From CAVVIH01 sp963748295 (GTDB lineage Bacteria; Acidobacteriota; Vicinamibacteria; Vicinamibacterales; 2-12-FULL-66-21): a DNA stretch of 64,000 bases. Each line of letters starts with the position of its first letter. Position 1 is the first letter of the stretch. The DNA lies in contig CAVVIH010000002.1 of NCBI GenBank assembly GCA_963748295.1, forward strand, positions 372,001-436,000, written 5' to 3'. The notes under the pieces were generated by a model that worked only from the letters and a program-made list of their open reading frames with translations, searched no databases and was not told the origin of the DNA. Made by a program: the position numbers and the translations under genes. Shown piece by piece: positions 47,117 through 57,856 of the stretch.

Positions 47117-49278
47117 ATGAGCGACGATGGCACTGGACCACGAGCGCAGGTGACGCACACGCACTCCGCAGCCGCCGACGGTGGTTCGTCCATCGGCCCA
47201 TACCGTCTACTCGAATGCATTGGCGAAGGCGGCATGGGTGAGGTGTGGCTGGCGCAACAGACGCAACCGGTCCGTCGTCAGGTCGCGCTGAAGCTCATCA
47301 AGGCCGGAATGGATACCAAACAGGTCATCGCCCGGTTCGAGGCTGAACGGCAGGCGCTCGCGATGATGAACCATCCCGCCATCGCGAAAGTGTTCGACGC
47401 CGGTGCGACGCCACAAGGGCGGCCGTACTTCGCGATGGAATACGTACGCGGGGAATCGCTCACGGCGTATGCGACCGTGGGCGCCTGACGACGGCGCAAC
47501 GACTCGATCTGTTTCTGCATGTCTGCGAGGGCGTACAGCACGCGCATCAGAAAGGCGTCATCCACCGGGACCTCAAGCCGTCGAACATCCTCGTCACGTT
47601 GCAGGACGAACAACCGGCACCGAAGATCATCGATTTCGGCGTTGCAAAGGCGATAAGTCAGCCGCTCACCGAGCACACGCTATACACATCCTTGGGCGGC
47701 CTCATAGGGACGCCCGAGTATATGAGCCCGGAACAAGCGGAGATCGGCGGCGTCGATATCGATACGCGGTCAGATGTCTATTCGCTGGGAGTGGTGCTGT
47801 ACGAGCTGCTGACCGGCCTGCTGCCATTTGACCGTCAGCTATTCAAGGAAAGGGGACTGGACGAAATCCGTCGCACGATCCGCGAAGTGGATGCGCCGCG
47901 TCCCAGCACGAGGGTCAGTCAGCTCGTGCGAGTATCGACAGAAGCCGAAGGCAATCGCAATTCGGACCCGGCGCGACTCGCGCGTTCGCTACGTGGCGAC
48001 CTCGATTGCATCACGATGAAGGCGCTGGAGAAGGACCGTGCCCGTCGCTACGGCTCCGTATCGGATTTCGCGGCTGACATTCGGCGTCATCTTGACGATC
48101 AACCGGTCATCGCCAGTCCGCCCAGTACCGCGGACAAGGTACAGAAGTTTGTCCGTCGCAATCGACTCATGGTGACTGCCGCGACGGCGATCGTCGTCGT
48201 TCTTGTCGTATTCGCTGGAATGATGGCCGTTCTTGCACGGCGCATCGCTTCGGAACGAGATCGGGCCACCCGTGAATCTGCGACGACGACCCAGGTCCTG
48301 GAGTTCGTGGAAGGATTGTTCACGGTCTCGGATCCAAGCGAGACACGAGGCAACACGCTGACGGCCCGAGAGATTCTCGATCTCGGTGCCGCACGGATCG
48401 ACCGCGAGCTGGCGAGCCAACCGGAAGTCCAATCGAGGCTCATGGCGACGATGGGCAAGGTCTATGTGGGTCTGGGCCTCTACCCTGTGGCCGAACCTCT
48501 CCTGCAGAACGCTGCCATCAGATCACGGGCAACGCTGGGCGAAGACGATCCGCAGACCCTGCGCGCCCTTCACGAGCTTGGGAACCTGCGCTGGTTTCAG
48601 GGCCGCTACGCTGACGCGGAGCGGCTTTACCTGGAGGTCGGGGAGCGGCGCCGGCGCGCACTGGGTGAAGGACATCCTGAAACGCTGAAGGTCAACTACG
48701 ACCTTGGAGGTTTGTACAACCAACAGAAACGGTGGGCGGATGCCGAACGTCTACTGCGAGCAACACTCGAGGCACAGCGGAAGGTGCTCGGCGATGAGCA
48801 TATCGATACCCTCCGGACGATGAGTGAGCTGGCGTCCACGTTGCACGGTCAGCAACGATATACCGAGGCGCTGTCAATGGAAGCTGCGGCGACAAAGGTG
48901 CGACTTGAAAAACTCGGACAGGATCATGGCGATACGATCCTTGGTTCGCATAATCTCGCGAATCTGAACTATAAGCTCGGTCGCTATGAAGAAGCGGAAC
49001 CGATCTTCGTGAAAACGATAGAGGCCAAGCGCCGGGTCTTCGGCCCGGCCCACCCCCTGACAATCATCACGATCATCAGACTGGCGGAGATGTACGAACA
49101 GCAGAAACGCTATGACAAGGCCGAGTCAGAACTGCGGGCAGCGTTCGACGCCTTGACGCGCGCGAAGGCGCCGGACTCGAACAGCATTCGGCAAACCGTC
49201 GAGCGGCTGGCGAATCTCTACGATGCGTGGGGCAAGCCTGTCGAAGCCGGAGAGTGGCGAGCGAGGCTGCCACAATAG
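47117..49278 (+). CDS. Ser/Thr protein kinase D with C-terminal TPR array, one frameshift
   Basis: About 720 residues after repair. ATG 47117 follows GGAGG. Kinase: GEGGMGEVWLAQQT glycine loop, VALKLIKAGMD, HRDLKPSNILVTLQDE, DFGVAKA and GTPEYMSPEQ. The break near 47468 restores LTTAQRLDLFLHVCEGVQ. A membrane helix (TAATAIVVVLVVFAGMMAVL) follows, and then six to eight TPR_10/12 (kinesin-light-chain-like) units to the C-terminus (GNLRWFQGRYADAERLYLEV, GGLYNQQKRWADAERLLRAT, AEMYEQQKRYDKAESELRAA). TPRs probably recruit a partner protein. Confidence 0.88.
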
Positions 49279-49350
49279 TCGCAGGTGTCTGACGCGTTCG
49301 CAGTGCCCCGAGACACCCGCGTGCGGTATCGACCCTAGAGTGACGCCGTA

Positions 49351-50670
49351 ATGCCATCCCGACTGGCTGCTCTCGCCTCGCTGATCGCGTGTCCCCGCTG
49401 CCTCGCGGAAACCTGGTCTCCTGCAGAGAACGATGCGGACGAAGCGCTGGTCTGTCAATCGTGTCGAGCGGCCTATCCGTGGCGCGACCGTGTGCTGGAC
49501 CTGAGTGCCGTGAACGAGGATGCCAATGTGGTTCAGGAGCGCGAGGGCGTCCGGCGTACGGAACGCAACGCCGCGCTTGGCGGCATCAACGACGAGTTCG
49601 AGGATCTCTCGCGAGCGGAAGGCGCACTGAAGGAGGCCATTCTCGCGTTGCCCTACGGCAACGACTCGCGGTACTACGCCGAACCGGGGTATTTCAGCAA
49701 CGTTCGGGCCTCGGTGCCGGCGTTCGATTTCCTGCTGTCACACCTCGAGCTGCGTCCCGGTGAGCGCCTGGTCGATCTGGGGGCGGATCTCACGTGGTCG
49801 ACATCTCACATGGCCAGGCGCGGGTTGGACTGCTGCGCCGTGGATATCAACCACCACTTGACGGTAGGCCGTCTGTTCGAGACGCATTCCGGCGTCTCCT
49901 ATCATCGCGTGCGCGCGAACATGCGCGACGTGCCGTTTCGAACCGGCACCGTCGACGTCGTCCTGGCGATGAACGCGCTGCACCATGCCGAACGCCTCGA
50001 GCCGGTTGCCGCGAACATCGCGCGCATGCTGAGGCGCGGCGGCCGGCTCGCGTTCGTCGAGCCCTACTGCGCGACCGAGGAGGCTAAAGCCGCATTCGGC
50101 CGGGCGCAAATCGAGGCCGGCATCAGCGAACAGACCTACCTGCTCCAGGAGTGGCATCGGACGTTCGTCGACGCAGGCCTCCGTCTCCGCGCCTCGCGGG
50201 TGAGCGATTCCTTCAGTGGGGTATATGAGAAGGCCGAGGGCGCAGACCGCGATCTGTTCGCGCGGTTCTACGATGGCCGACTCTCCGTCCTCGACGCGCC
50301 CTCCGTTGTCGCTCCGGAGTCCATCTTCCGAGTCACTATCGCGCTGGAGAATCGTGGCAACGCCGTCTGGAGTTCAGTCAGTCAGTTTCCCGTGTATGCG
50401 AGCTACCATCTCAGCCGCCGGACCGCGGACGGTGACATCCTCCGGTCGTTCGATAACCCGCGCACGCGGCTCCCCGTCGAGATCGGGCCGGGACAGCGTG
50501 CCATGTTGGCGATCGAGGTCACGGCACCGAGCGAACCGGGCGAGTACGTCGCCGAGATCGATTTGGTCCACGAATATGTGACGTGGTTCGCGCCCAAAGG
50601 GCTCGGGCGTCACACCGTGCTGTTTCGCGTGGCTGCAGGACTGTCCGATGGCGAGCATCGCAATCCGTGA
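49351..50670 (+). CDS. Methyltransferase with zinc-ribbon start and Ig-like tail
   Basis: 439 residues. Residues 12-45 form a Trm112-like zinc ribbon (CPRC ... CQSC). A class I methyltransferase domain follows (about 125-275): motif I is LVDLGADLTWSTSHMARRG, where Ala-Asp replaces the usual Gly-x-Gly, then CCAVDINHHLTVG, VVLAMNALHHAERLEP and LRRGGRLAFVEPY. The last 150 residues look like a beta-sandwich (SIFRVTIALENRGNAVWSS, RAMLAIEVTAPSEPGEYVAE), similar to Ig-like/NEW3 modules and to tails seen on polysaccharide-modifying methyltransferases. Substrate unknown. Start ATG 49351 follows TAGAGT by nine bases. Confidence 0.8.
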   Translation: MPSRLAALASLIACPRCLAETWSPAENDADEALVCQSCRAAYPWRDRVLDLSAVNEDANVVQEREGVRRTERNAALGGINDEFEDLSRAEGALKEAILALPYGNDSRYYAEPGYFSNVRASVPAFDFLLSHLELRPGERLVDLGADLTWSTSHMARRGLDCCAVDINHHLTVGRLFETHSGVSYHRVRANMRDVPFRTGTVDVVLAMNALHHAERLEPVAANIARMLRRGGRLAFVEPYCATEEAKAAFGRAQIEAGISEQTYLLQEWHRTFVDAGLRLRASRVSDSFSGVYEKAEGADRDLFARFYDGRLSVLDAPSVVAPESIFRVTIALENRGNAVWSSVSQFPVYASYHLSRRTADGDILRSFDNPRTRLPVEIGPGQRAMLAIEVTAPSEPGEYVAEIDLVHEYVTWFAPKGLGRHTVLFRVAAGLSDGEHRNP

Positions 50671-51088
50671 GGCTACGATCGCTGATTCGGATCAAATAGC
50701 TCAACTCGTCAGCGATCTGGGGTATCGAACGACGTCAAGTCAGATGCATAGGCGGCTGGAGTCGATCCTCAGGGATCACGACTACCAGACGCTGGTGGCC
50801 TGCGATGGCGACCAGATCGTCGGTTTTATCGGGACCCGCATTGGTCCGCTCTACGAGAGCGACGAGCTTTACGGCCAGATCATGGCATTGGCGGTGGCGA
50901 GCGCCCGCCAACGCGGCGGAATCGGCCGACTATTGATGCAGAGTGCGGAAACGATTCTCGTGCAGCGCGGTGCGCGGGTGTCAGTCGTGACGTCCGGCAA
51001 CCATCGGACCGATGCACACGCGTTCTACGAGAAGAATGGCTATACGTTTAATGGTCGGCGGTTCAAGAAATCGCTGACGTTGTCCTGA
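50648..51088 (+). CDS. GNAT family N-acetyltransferase
   Basis: 146 residues, overlapping the methyltransferase 3' end by 23 bases. Fold features: IREATIADSDQIAQLVSDLGY at the start, LVACDGDQIVGFIGTRIGPL, acetyl-CoA loop ARQRGGIGRLLMQSAE (about 95-110, motif A Q/R-x-x-G-x-G), and a C-terminal FYEKNGYTFNGRRFKKSL. The closest well-known type is the GNAT with Gly-Tyr at the end. Acceptor unknown; a relation to the methyltransferase is only suggested by the overlap. Confidence 0.88.
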   Translation: MASIAIREATIADSDQIAQLVSDLGYRTTSSQMHRRLESILRDHDYQTLVACDGDQIVGFIGTRIGPLYESDELYGQIMALAVASARQRGGIGRLLMQSAETILVQRGARVSVVTSGNHRTDAHAFYEKNGYTFNGRRFKKSLTLS

Positions 51089-51198
51089 TAACCCCCCCAA
51101 CCCAAATACATTTGCGCTCCTGAGCCGTTTTCTTCCCGTTTCCTGCGTGAGCAGGTGAGCGAAGAATCGCCGTCGGCAAACGGCAAAGGAGAACGGCC

Positions 51199-54100
51199 GT
51201 GGCTAACCCCTATCGGTACCGACTTTACGCGTTATCAGCGCTGGGACTTTGCGTCGGGCTGGCCGCGGCGCCGCACCGACGTGCCGTGCACGCACCACCA
51301 TCGGCGCAGGAGCTGAGCCGCAGGGCCCCCACCCCAATCGACGTGACAGCGTCGCTGCCCGTGAGCTTCGAAGCCAACCGCGGACAAACCGATCCCCAGG
51401 TCCACTTCATCTCGCGCGGGGTGGGGTACACGTTGTTCCTCACTCCAACAGAAGCCGTGGTCACGCTGCAACGAGGCCGCAAGGCTCAGGCAAGCGAACC
51501 GCGCGACGTGCTGCGCATGCGGCTCGTCGGCTCGAATGAGCGACCTGTGATCGAAGGCCTCGAGCAACTGCCGGGGATCATCAACTACTTTCAAGTCAAC
51601 CCTTCAGAGCGCCGCCAGGAGAACGTGCCGACCTACGGCCGAGTGCACTACAAGAGCGTTTATCCCGGCGTGGATCTGGTCTACTACGGGAATCAGGCCG
51701 CCCTCGAGTACAGACTTCGTCGTTGCGCCGGGCTCATCGCCCGACGCAATCCGGCTGACATTTGACGGCCAGGACGCCATCGACGTCGACGCCGCCGGCG
51801 ACCTGGTGCTGCGTACACCCGGTGGGGAAGTTCGCTTGCAGAGGCCAGCGCTCTACCAGGACACCGATGGTGTGCGTCGGCAGGTGGAAGGTCGCTACGT
51901 GATCCGTGAAGGTGTGGTTGGCTTCGAAGTCGGCGACTACGATTCCAGCAGTCCGCTGATCATCGATCCGGTCCTGCTTTATTCCTCGTTCCTCGGCGGT
52001 TCCCAGGCCGACAGCGGAACGGACGTCGCACTTGACGCAGCGGGCAACATCTACCTCACAGGGTCCACGTCATCGCTCAACTTTCCGGTCGCGAATGCAA
52101 TACAACCTATGAAGGCCGGAGGCTCCGATGCCTTCGTCACGAAGCTGAATCCCTCGGGCACGACGCTTCTTTACTCTACCTACTTCGGCAACAACGGTAA
52201 TGATGCGGGTCTTGGCATTGCCGTAGATAGCGGAGGCAATGCCTATGTCACCGGCGTGTTCGGCGTCCTGACCGCGCTTTCTCTGTGGCAGAACGAGGTG
52301 CTCGTGGCGAAGCTCAACCCCACCGGTTCACTCGTCTACGCAGTGGCCTTCGGGTCGAGTGGTGACGATCTGGGTTATGCAATCGCCGTCGACTCCACCG
52401 GGTACGCGTACGTCACGGGAGAGACCGGCGCCGCGTCGGACTTTCCCACGACCGCAAACGCTTTTCAGCCGGAGTGGAACGGATTCGGCGATGCGTTCGT
52501 TTCCGTGCTGAGTCCCGATGCCTCCACGCTCGTGTATTCCACCTACCTGGGTGGCGGCTTGGGGGATCAGGGGCGTGCCATTGCGCTCGATGCGGCTGAC
52601 GATGTGTACGTGACGGGAGGCACGATGGGCGGGTTTCCGACGACGCCCGGCGCCTATCAAACGGGACTGCGTGGATTCGGCGACGCGTTCGTCGTCAAGT
52701 TGAAGCCGTATCTGTCTGGGGCTGCGTCGGTCGCGTGGTCCACGCTGCTCGGCGGAAGTGACTTCGAGGTGGCCCACTCGATTGCCGTGGACACTGCGGG
52801 CAACTCGTACGTGACCGGCAGCACTACCTCCTCTCTAGATTTCCCGACCACTGCCGGTGCATTTCAGACGGTCGGTGGGGGAGGCGACTGCGGCACAATC
52901 ACGCAACCAAAAGACTGTCAGGACGCGTTCGTGACAAAACTGAACGGCGCCGGGAGCGGCCTGATCTATTCCACGATGCTGGGCGGCGTGGGTCACGATT
53001 TCGGCAATGGCATCGCCCTGGATGCGGCGGGCAACGCCTATATTACCGGTCAGGCGTTTGCTCACAACTTTCCCGTCCACAACGCCGTGCAGGCCGTGAA
53101 GGGGGGCGCCAATGACGCGTTCGTCACCAAAGTAAACCCCACCGGCGCTGGTCTCGTGTACTCCACTTACCTTGGTGGCAATGCGGACGACGTCGGAAGC
53201 GATCTTGCCGTCAACAGTTCGGGGGCCGTGTATGTGATTGGGAGCACTGTCTCCGCAAACTTCCCGCTCGCGAGTCCTTTCCAACCGACTTACGGCGGCA
53301 ACTCGGATGCCTTCATCGCCAAGATCGGAGACACCACCTGCACCTATTCGATCACGCCAACCAGTCAAAGTTTCAGTTCGGCCGCGGGTTCCGGCAGCAT
53401 CACGGTGACGGCTGGCGCCGGCTGCTCGTGGACGACGACCGAGGCACTGAGCTGGGTCACCGTGACGTCCGGCAGCGGCACGGGGAATGGGAGCGTGAAC
53501 TATTCGGTCGCTGCGAACTCGAGCACCGCGCCGCGGAGCGGCACGATGACTGTCGCCGGGCAGACATTCAACATCAATCAGGCCGGCGTCGACCCGCCGC
53601 CCTGTACGTTTTCGATATCCCCAACCAGCCAGTCGTTTGGTTCCACGGGTGGGCCCGGGAGCATCGCCGTCACCGCGTCAGCCTCAACCTGTGCGTGGAC
53701 CACGACGAATGCGTTGAGCTGGGTGACGATCACCGCCGGTAGTGGTACCGGAAGCGGGAACGCGACGTACACCGTCGGCTCCAACCCGAGTACGAGCCCG
53801 CGCGCCGGCACGTTCACCGTTGCGGGCAATACGTTCACCGTGAATCAAGCCGGTGCGTCAGGCGGCGCGATCGGCGTGACCGTGGCGTCTCCTAACGGAG
53901 GAGAGAAGCTTTACACCGGCACGTCCTACCGTATCGACTGGACGGCCAGCGGGGCCATCACTCAATTCGACGTGGAGAGTTCCAGCAACGGCGGCGCGTC
54001 GTATTCGCCGATTTCCGGATGCACAGGTCTCGGCAGCACCGCCCGCAGCTGCGTCTGGGCCGCACCCGCCCCGACGACGACAAATGGCCGCATCAGGGTG

Positions 54101-55078
54101 GTCGCGCGGGACGGCGGCGGCGCAACGGCAACAGATGCCTCTAACGCAGCTTTCAGCGTCCTGACCGGCACCGCGTCGATCGCGGTGACGTTTCCAAATG
54201 CCAACAAGGTCAACGTCGGCATCGGATCCTTGCAGCAGGTCAAGTGGAGTCACAACCTTGGAACGGAAGCGTTCGTGCGAATCGAATTGAGCCGGGATGG
54301 CGGCGTCACCTATCCGGAGGTCGTGAGTCCTGCCGTCAAGAACACCGCCGCCACGATCGGAACGTTCTCCTGGCGAGTGAGCGGCCCGGCGACCGTTGGC
54401 GCTCAGGCTCGAATCAGGATCAGCTGGACCAACGGACCCGCGAACGGCGTGAGCAATGTCAACTTCACCATCGCGCCGATATTCGTCAAGGTCACCACGC
54501 CGAAAGCCAACAGCAGTTGGGGGTTCGACACCACGCAGAAGCAGGGCTGGACGACGAATCTCGGCGAGCTCGACATCGTCAACGTGCAACTGAGCACCGC
54601 CGGCAGCGGGGGAGCATTTACGACCTTGCCAGGCGGGGCGAACATTGTCGCGACCAAGAAGACCGCGAATGTGCTCGTGCCGGGGACCGCGACGGCCACC
54701 GCCCGCGTTGCAGTGGTGTGGGCCAATCCGCCTGCCGGCGCGTCGGCGCAGGGACTGAATCCAGGCAACTTCAAACTCGAGCCGCCTTTCGTCAACGTCA
54801 CAGCGCCCGCGGCGGGGCAGGTGTGGATAGCAGGCACCAAGGTCGCGATCGGTTGGGCGAACAACCTCGGCGCACTCGAGACTGTGAAGATCGAGCTTTC
54901 AAAGGATTCCGGCGCCAGCTATCCGGTAGTGATCCTGCCGAGCACGCCGTCGGATGGGAAACAAAACGTCACTGTTCAGGGCAGCTGGGGCCCGCAAGCC
55001 ACGACGCGGATCAGAATCACGTGGCTGAAGACACCAGGCGTATCCGGCCAGTCCGCGACATTCACGATTCAGCCGTAG
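51199..55078 (+). CDS. Large secreted SBBP/BACON-repeat surface protein, one frameshift
   Basis: About 1292 residues after repair. Start GTG 51199 follows AAAGGAG. The N-terminal region (about 45-260) has the FEANRGQTDPQVHFISRG opening characteristic of SBBP proteins; a break near 51712 restores DFVVAPGSSPDAIRLTF. SBBP repeats follow (YSSFLGG, AGNIYLTGST, DAFVTKLNPSG pattern, seven or more copies), then two BACON-like binding domains (CTYSITPTSQSFSS and CTFSISPTSQSFGS openings with WVTVTSGSGTGNG/WVTITAGSGTGSG), and four Ig-like C-terminal repeats beginning with VTVASPNGGEKLY. Exported, probably surface-bound; ligand-binding function inferred from the repeats. Confidence 0.85.
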
Positions 55079-55102
55079 GCGCTGCGGACGTTGGTTTGGC
55101 GG

Positions 55103-57856
55103 TCAGAGCTTCGCGAGGGCGGCGTCGCACGCGTCGAGACGCCGCCTGATTTCCTCTGGCGCAGGCGCGTTCGCGGGAGGAGAGGCGGTGCGCTTGCCGA
55201 TCGCAGCAACGGTGTCCAGAGCCCGCTGGTACCAGGATTTGGCTTCACGCCAGTGATCGCGGCGCGAAAACGCCGGCAGGCTCTGGTTCGACCCTAGCGA
55301 GGCATAGAGCGCTCCGAGCTGCACGAGTGACTCCGCAACGGTCGCATGCGTGACCTCGCTGGCGCCGGTGACACGGGCCGCGGCTTCGCGGATCGACAGG
55401 GCTTTCCGATAACTCTGGGCGGCCCCCATGGTGTCGCCCGCCTTCAGCAGCACGTCGCCAAGAACGCTGTAGACCGAGGCTGACTCGGACGGGAGCTCGA
55501 CGTTGCCGGGATCCGCGGCTGACAGCGCGTCGAGCAGCGCCACGGATTTCCGGTAGCTCTCGCCCGCTCCCGCGTAGTCGCCGCGCAACGTGAGGACATC
55601 GCCGACCTGAGAATGGCCGAATGCCACATCCCGCTGTGCACCCGCGTTCCTGGGATCCGACGCGAGCGCGGCCTCGTCCATCGCGAGGCTCTTGCGGAAG
55701 TGCTCGATCGCTCCCGCGAAGTCGCCCATCTTGATCTGGATCAGGCCCAGGTCCTGATAGTCGATTCCCAGATCCCGCCGCGCTTCTGCGTTATCGGGTT
55801 GGGCGGCCACGAGCTTCTCGGAGATGCTCATGCCCATGCGCGCATGGTCCAGAGCAGCAGTCAAGTCGCCCCGGTCGCGGAGCAATCGGCTGATGCGTGC
55901 GTTGCTGATGGCGACCTCACGGTTGGCCCTGACATCCGAGGGCATTTCGGTGAGAATCGCTTTCCGAAGCGCCAACGCGCTCCGATGGTGCTCGAGAGAG
56001 CGTGTCACATCGCCGTTGGCCGAGAGCGCATTCCCGACCTTGTGATGGCTGAACGCGACGGTGCGGCGGACGTCCGGGTCCGACGGCGCTGTGACGCGCA
56101 AGGCTTCGGACGCTTCCAGAGCCTTGCTGTAGCTGGCCAATGCAGTGGCAGCATCGCCGGCTTGCAACGCCATGTCACCAAGCTTCACGTAGCTGACGGA
56201 CAAATCCCGCCGGGCCTGCGCCGCGGCCGGATTCGCCGCGACTGATGCTTCCAGGATGTCCACCGCCTTGCGATAACTTGCAGTCGCGCCGGCGGTGTCC
56301 CCGAGGTTGGAGAAATTGTGATTCCCCTGAACGTCGCCGATCTTCACGTACGCGGCCGCCAGCTCCAGCTGCAGCGACCCGTCGCCTCTGGCCTCCTGCG
56401 ACAGGCTGTCGAGATACTGGAGCGCGCGTCGGACGACCAGTTCGCGCGCCGGCGTCGCTCCCTGAAGGTCCTTGATCGCGTCGTGGAACTCGAACACGAA
56501 CGAATTGGCGAGGGTCCGGACATCGTTGAACCTGCGTTCTGCCCGGCGGGCCGCCCGCGTCGTCGTGACGATTCCGCCGATCAGGATCAACACGATCAGC
56601 GTGGCTGCCGCGACGGCGAGGCGGTTCCGTTCAACGAACTTGCCCGAGCGGTAGAGGAACGTGTCGCGCCGCGCGCGTAACGGCTTGCGTTCGATGTAAC
56701 GCTGGATGTCCTCGGATAACTGTTCGACCGACGCATAGCGGCGTTCGGGCTCCTTGCGCATCGCCATCAAGACGAGGTTGTCGAGGTCGCCCCGAAGCTG
56801 GCGCTTCAGCTTGGCGGGCTCGACGCCACGCTTTCGGCTGATTCCGTGCGCCGCCGAGGGTGCAGGCGGAACGCCGCCGCTCTCCGTTGGCGCATCCGAC
56901 GCACGGCTCACGGCCGTACTCGGCTTCGCCGGTTGCTCTTCACAGATGACCCGGCTGATGTCCTGCGGGAGCCTGCTGCGGAATCGGTACGGCCGGCAGC
57001 CGGTCAACAACTCGTAGAGGACGACCCCCAGGGAGTAGACATCGCTCGCAATCGTGACGGCGTCGCCACGGGCCTGTTCGGGGCTCGCGTATTCCGGCGT
57101 CATCGGCCGGCCAGCCAGCGTCATTTCGGTGAGATCGGAGGAGCGGTCAACGTCCAGGAGCTTGGCGATTCCGAAGTCGAGCAGTTTCGGCGTCCCGTCG
57201 GCGGTCACGAGAATGTTGCCCGGTTTCAGGTCGCGGTGAACGACCAGGTTGCTGTGCGCATACTGCACGGCCGCACACACGGTGCGAAACAGCTTCAGGC
57301 GTTCGACGACACTGAGCTGATGCGCGTCGCAGTAAACGTCGATCGGCGTGCCCGAGACATATTCGAGGACGAAATAGGGAAGTCCCTCGTCTGTCGTTCC
57401 GCCGTCGAGCAGGCCGGCGATGTTCGGGTGCGTCAGGTTCGCCAGAATCTGCCGCTCGTTCTTGAAGCGGCGGATCACCAGCTCGCTGTCCATGCCGCGC
57501 TTCACGAGCTTGATGGCGACCTGATGCTGGTACTGCTCGTCATCGCGTTCGGCGAGATACACGGCCCCCATCCCGCCACGCCCGATTTCGCGGACGATCC
57601 TGTAGACGCCTATCCTTTGCCCCTCGAGCGCTGAGGGGTCATGCTGCTCGAGTCGTGCGGCGTCTTCGGCGCGGGTCTCGATGAACCCCTGATGGCGGGA
57701 CTGATAGGCGAGCAATGACTCGACCTCGCGCTGCAGCGCCTCGTCGCCCGAGCATGCCTCAGCGAGGAATCGCGGCTGATCGGCAGGCTCGCGCTCGAGC
57801 GCGGATTGGAGGATGTCCTTGACTCGCTGCCAGCGCTCCGGAGGGATTGGATTCAT
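55103..57856 (-). CDS. Ser/Thr protein kinase E with TPR array, partner of ECF sigma factor
   Basis: 917 residues, intact. N-terminal segment WQRVKDILQSALEREPADQ to EVESLLAYQ is the standard pre-kinase region of Acidobacteriota kinases. Kinase at about 85-360: GRGGMGAVYLAERDD glycine loop, VAIKLVKRGMD, HRDLKPGNILVT, DFGIAKLL and TPEYASPEQ. A membrane helix (LAVAAATLIVLILIGGIV) precedes a long array of TPRs, about ten units to residue 880 (KIGDVQGNHNFSNLGDTAGA, KLGDMALQAGDAATALASYS and later). ATG 57856 overlaps the sigma factor stop as ATGA, so the pair is an operon. Confidence 0.92.
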   Translation of the reverse strand: MNPIPPERWQRVKDILQSALEREPADQPRFLAEACSGDEALQREVESLLAYQSRHQGFIETRAEDAARLEQHDPSALEGQRIGVYRIVREIGRGGMGAVYLAERDDEQYQHQVAIKLVKRGMDSELVIRRFKNERQILANLTHPNIAGLLDGGTTDEGLPYFVLEYVSGTPIDVYCDAHQLSVVERLKLFRTVCAAVQYAHSNLVVHRDLKPGNILVTADGTPKLLDFGIAKLLDVDRSSDLTEMTLAGRPMTPEYASPEQARGDAVTIASDVYSLGVVLYELLTGCRPYRFRSRLPQDISRVICEEQPAKPSTAVSRASDAPTESGGVPPAPSAAHGISRKRGVEPAKLKRQLRGDLDNLVLMAMRKEPERRYASVEQLSEDIQRYIERKPLRARRDTFLYRSGKFVERNRLAVAAATLIVLILIGGIVTTTRAARRAERRFNDVRTLANSFVFEFHDAIKDLQGATPARELVVRRALQYLDSLSQEARGDGSLQLELAAAYVKIGDVQGNHNFSNLGDTAGATASYRKAVDILEASVAANPAAAQARRDLSVSYVKLGDMALQAGDAATALASYSKALEASEALRVTAPSDPDVRRTVAFSHHKVGNALSANGDVTRSLEHHRSALALRKAILTEMPSDVRANREVAISNARISRLLRDRGDLTAALDHARMGMSISEKLVAAQPDNAEARRDLGIDYQDLGLIQIKMGDFAGAIEHFRKSLAMDEAALASDPRNAGAQRDVAFGHSQVGDVLTLRGDYAGAGESYRKSVALLDALSAADPGNVELPSESASVYSVLGDVLLKAGDTMGAAQSYRKALSIREAAARVTGASEVTHATVAESLVQLGALYASLGSNQSLPAFSRRDHWREAKSWYQRALDTVAAIGKRTASPPANAPAPEEIRRRLDACDAALAKL

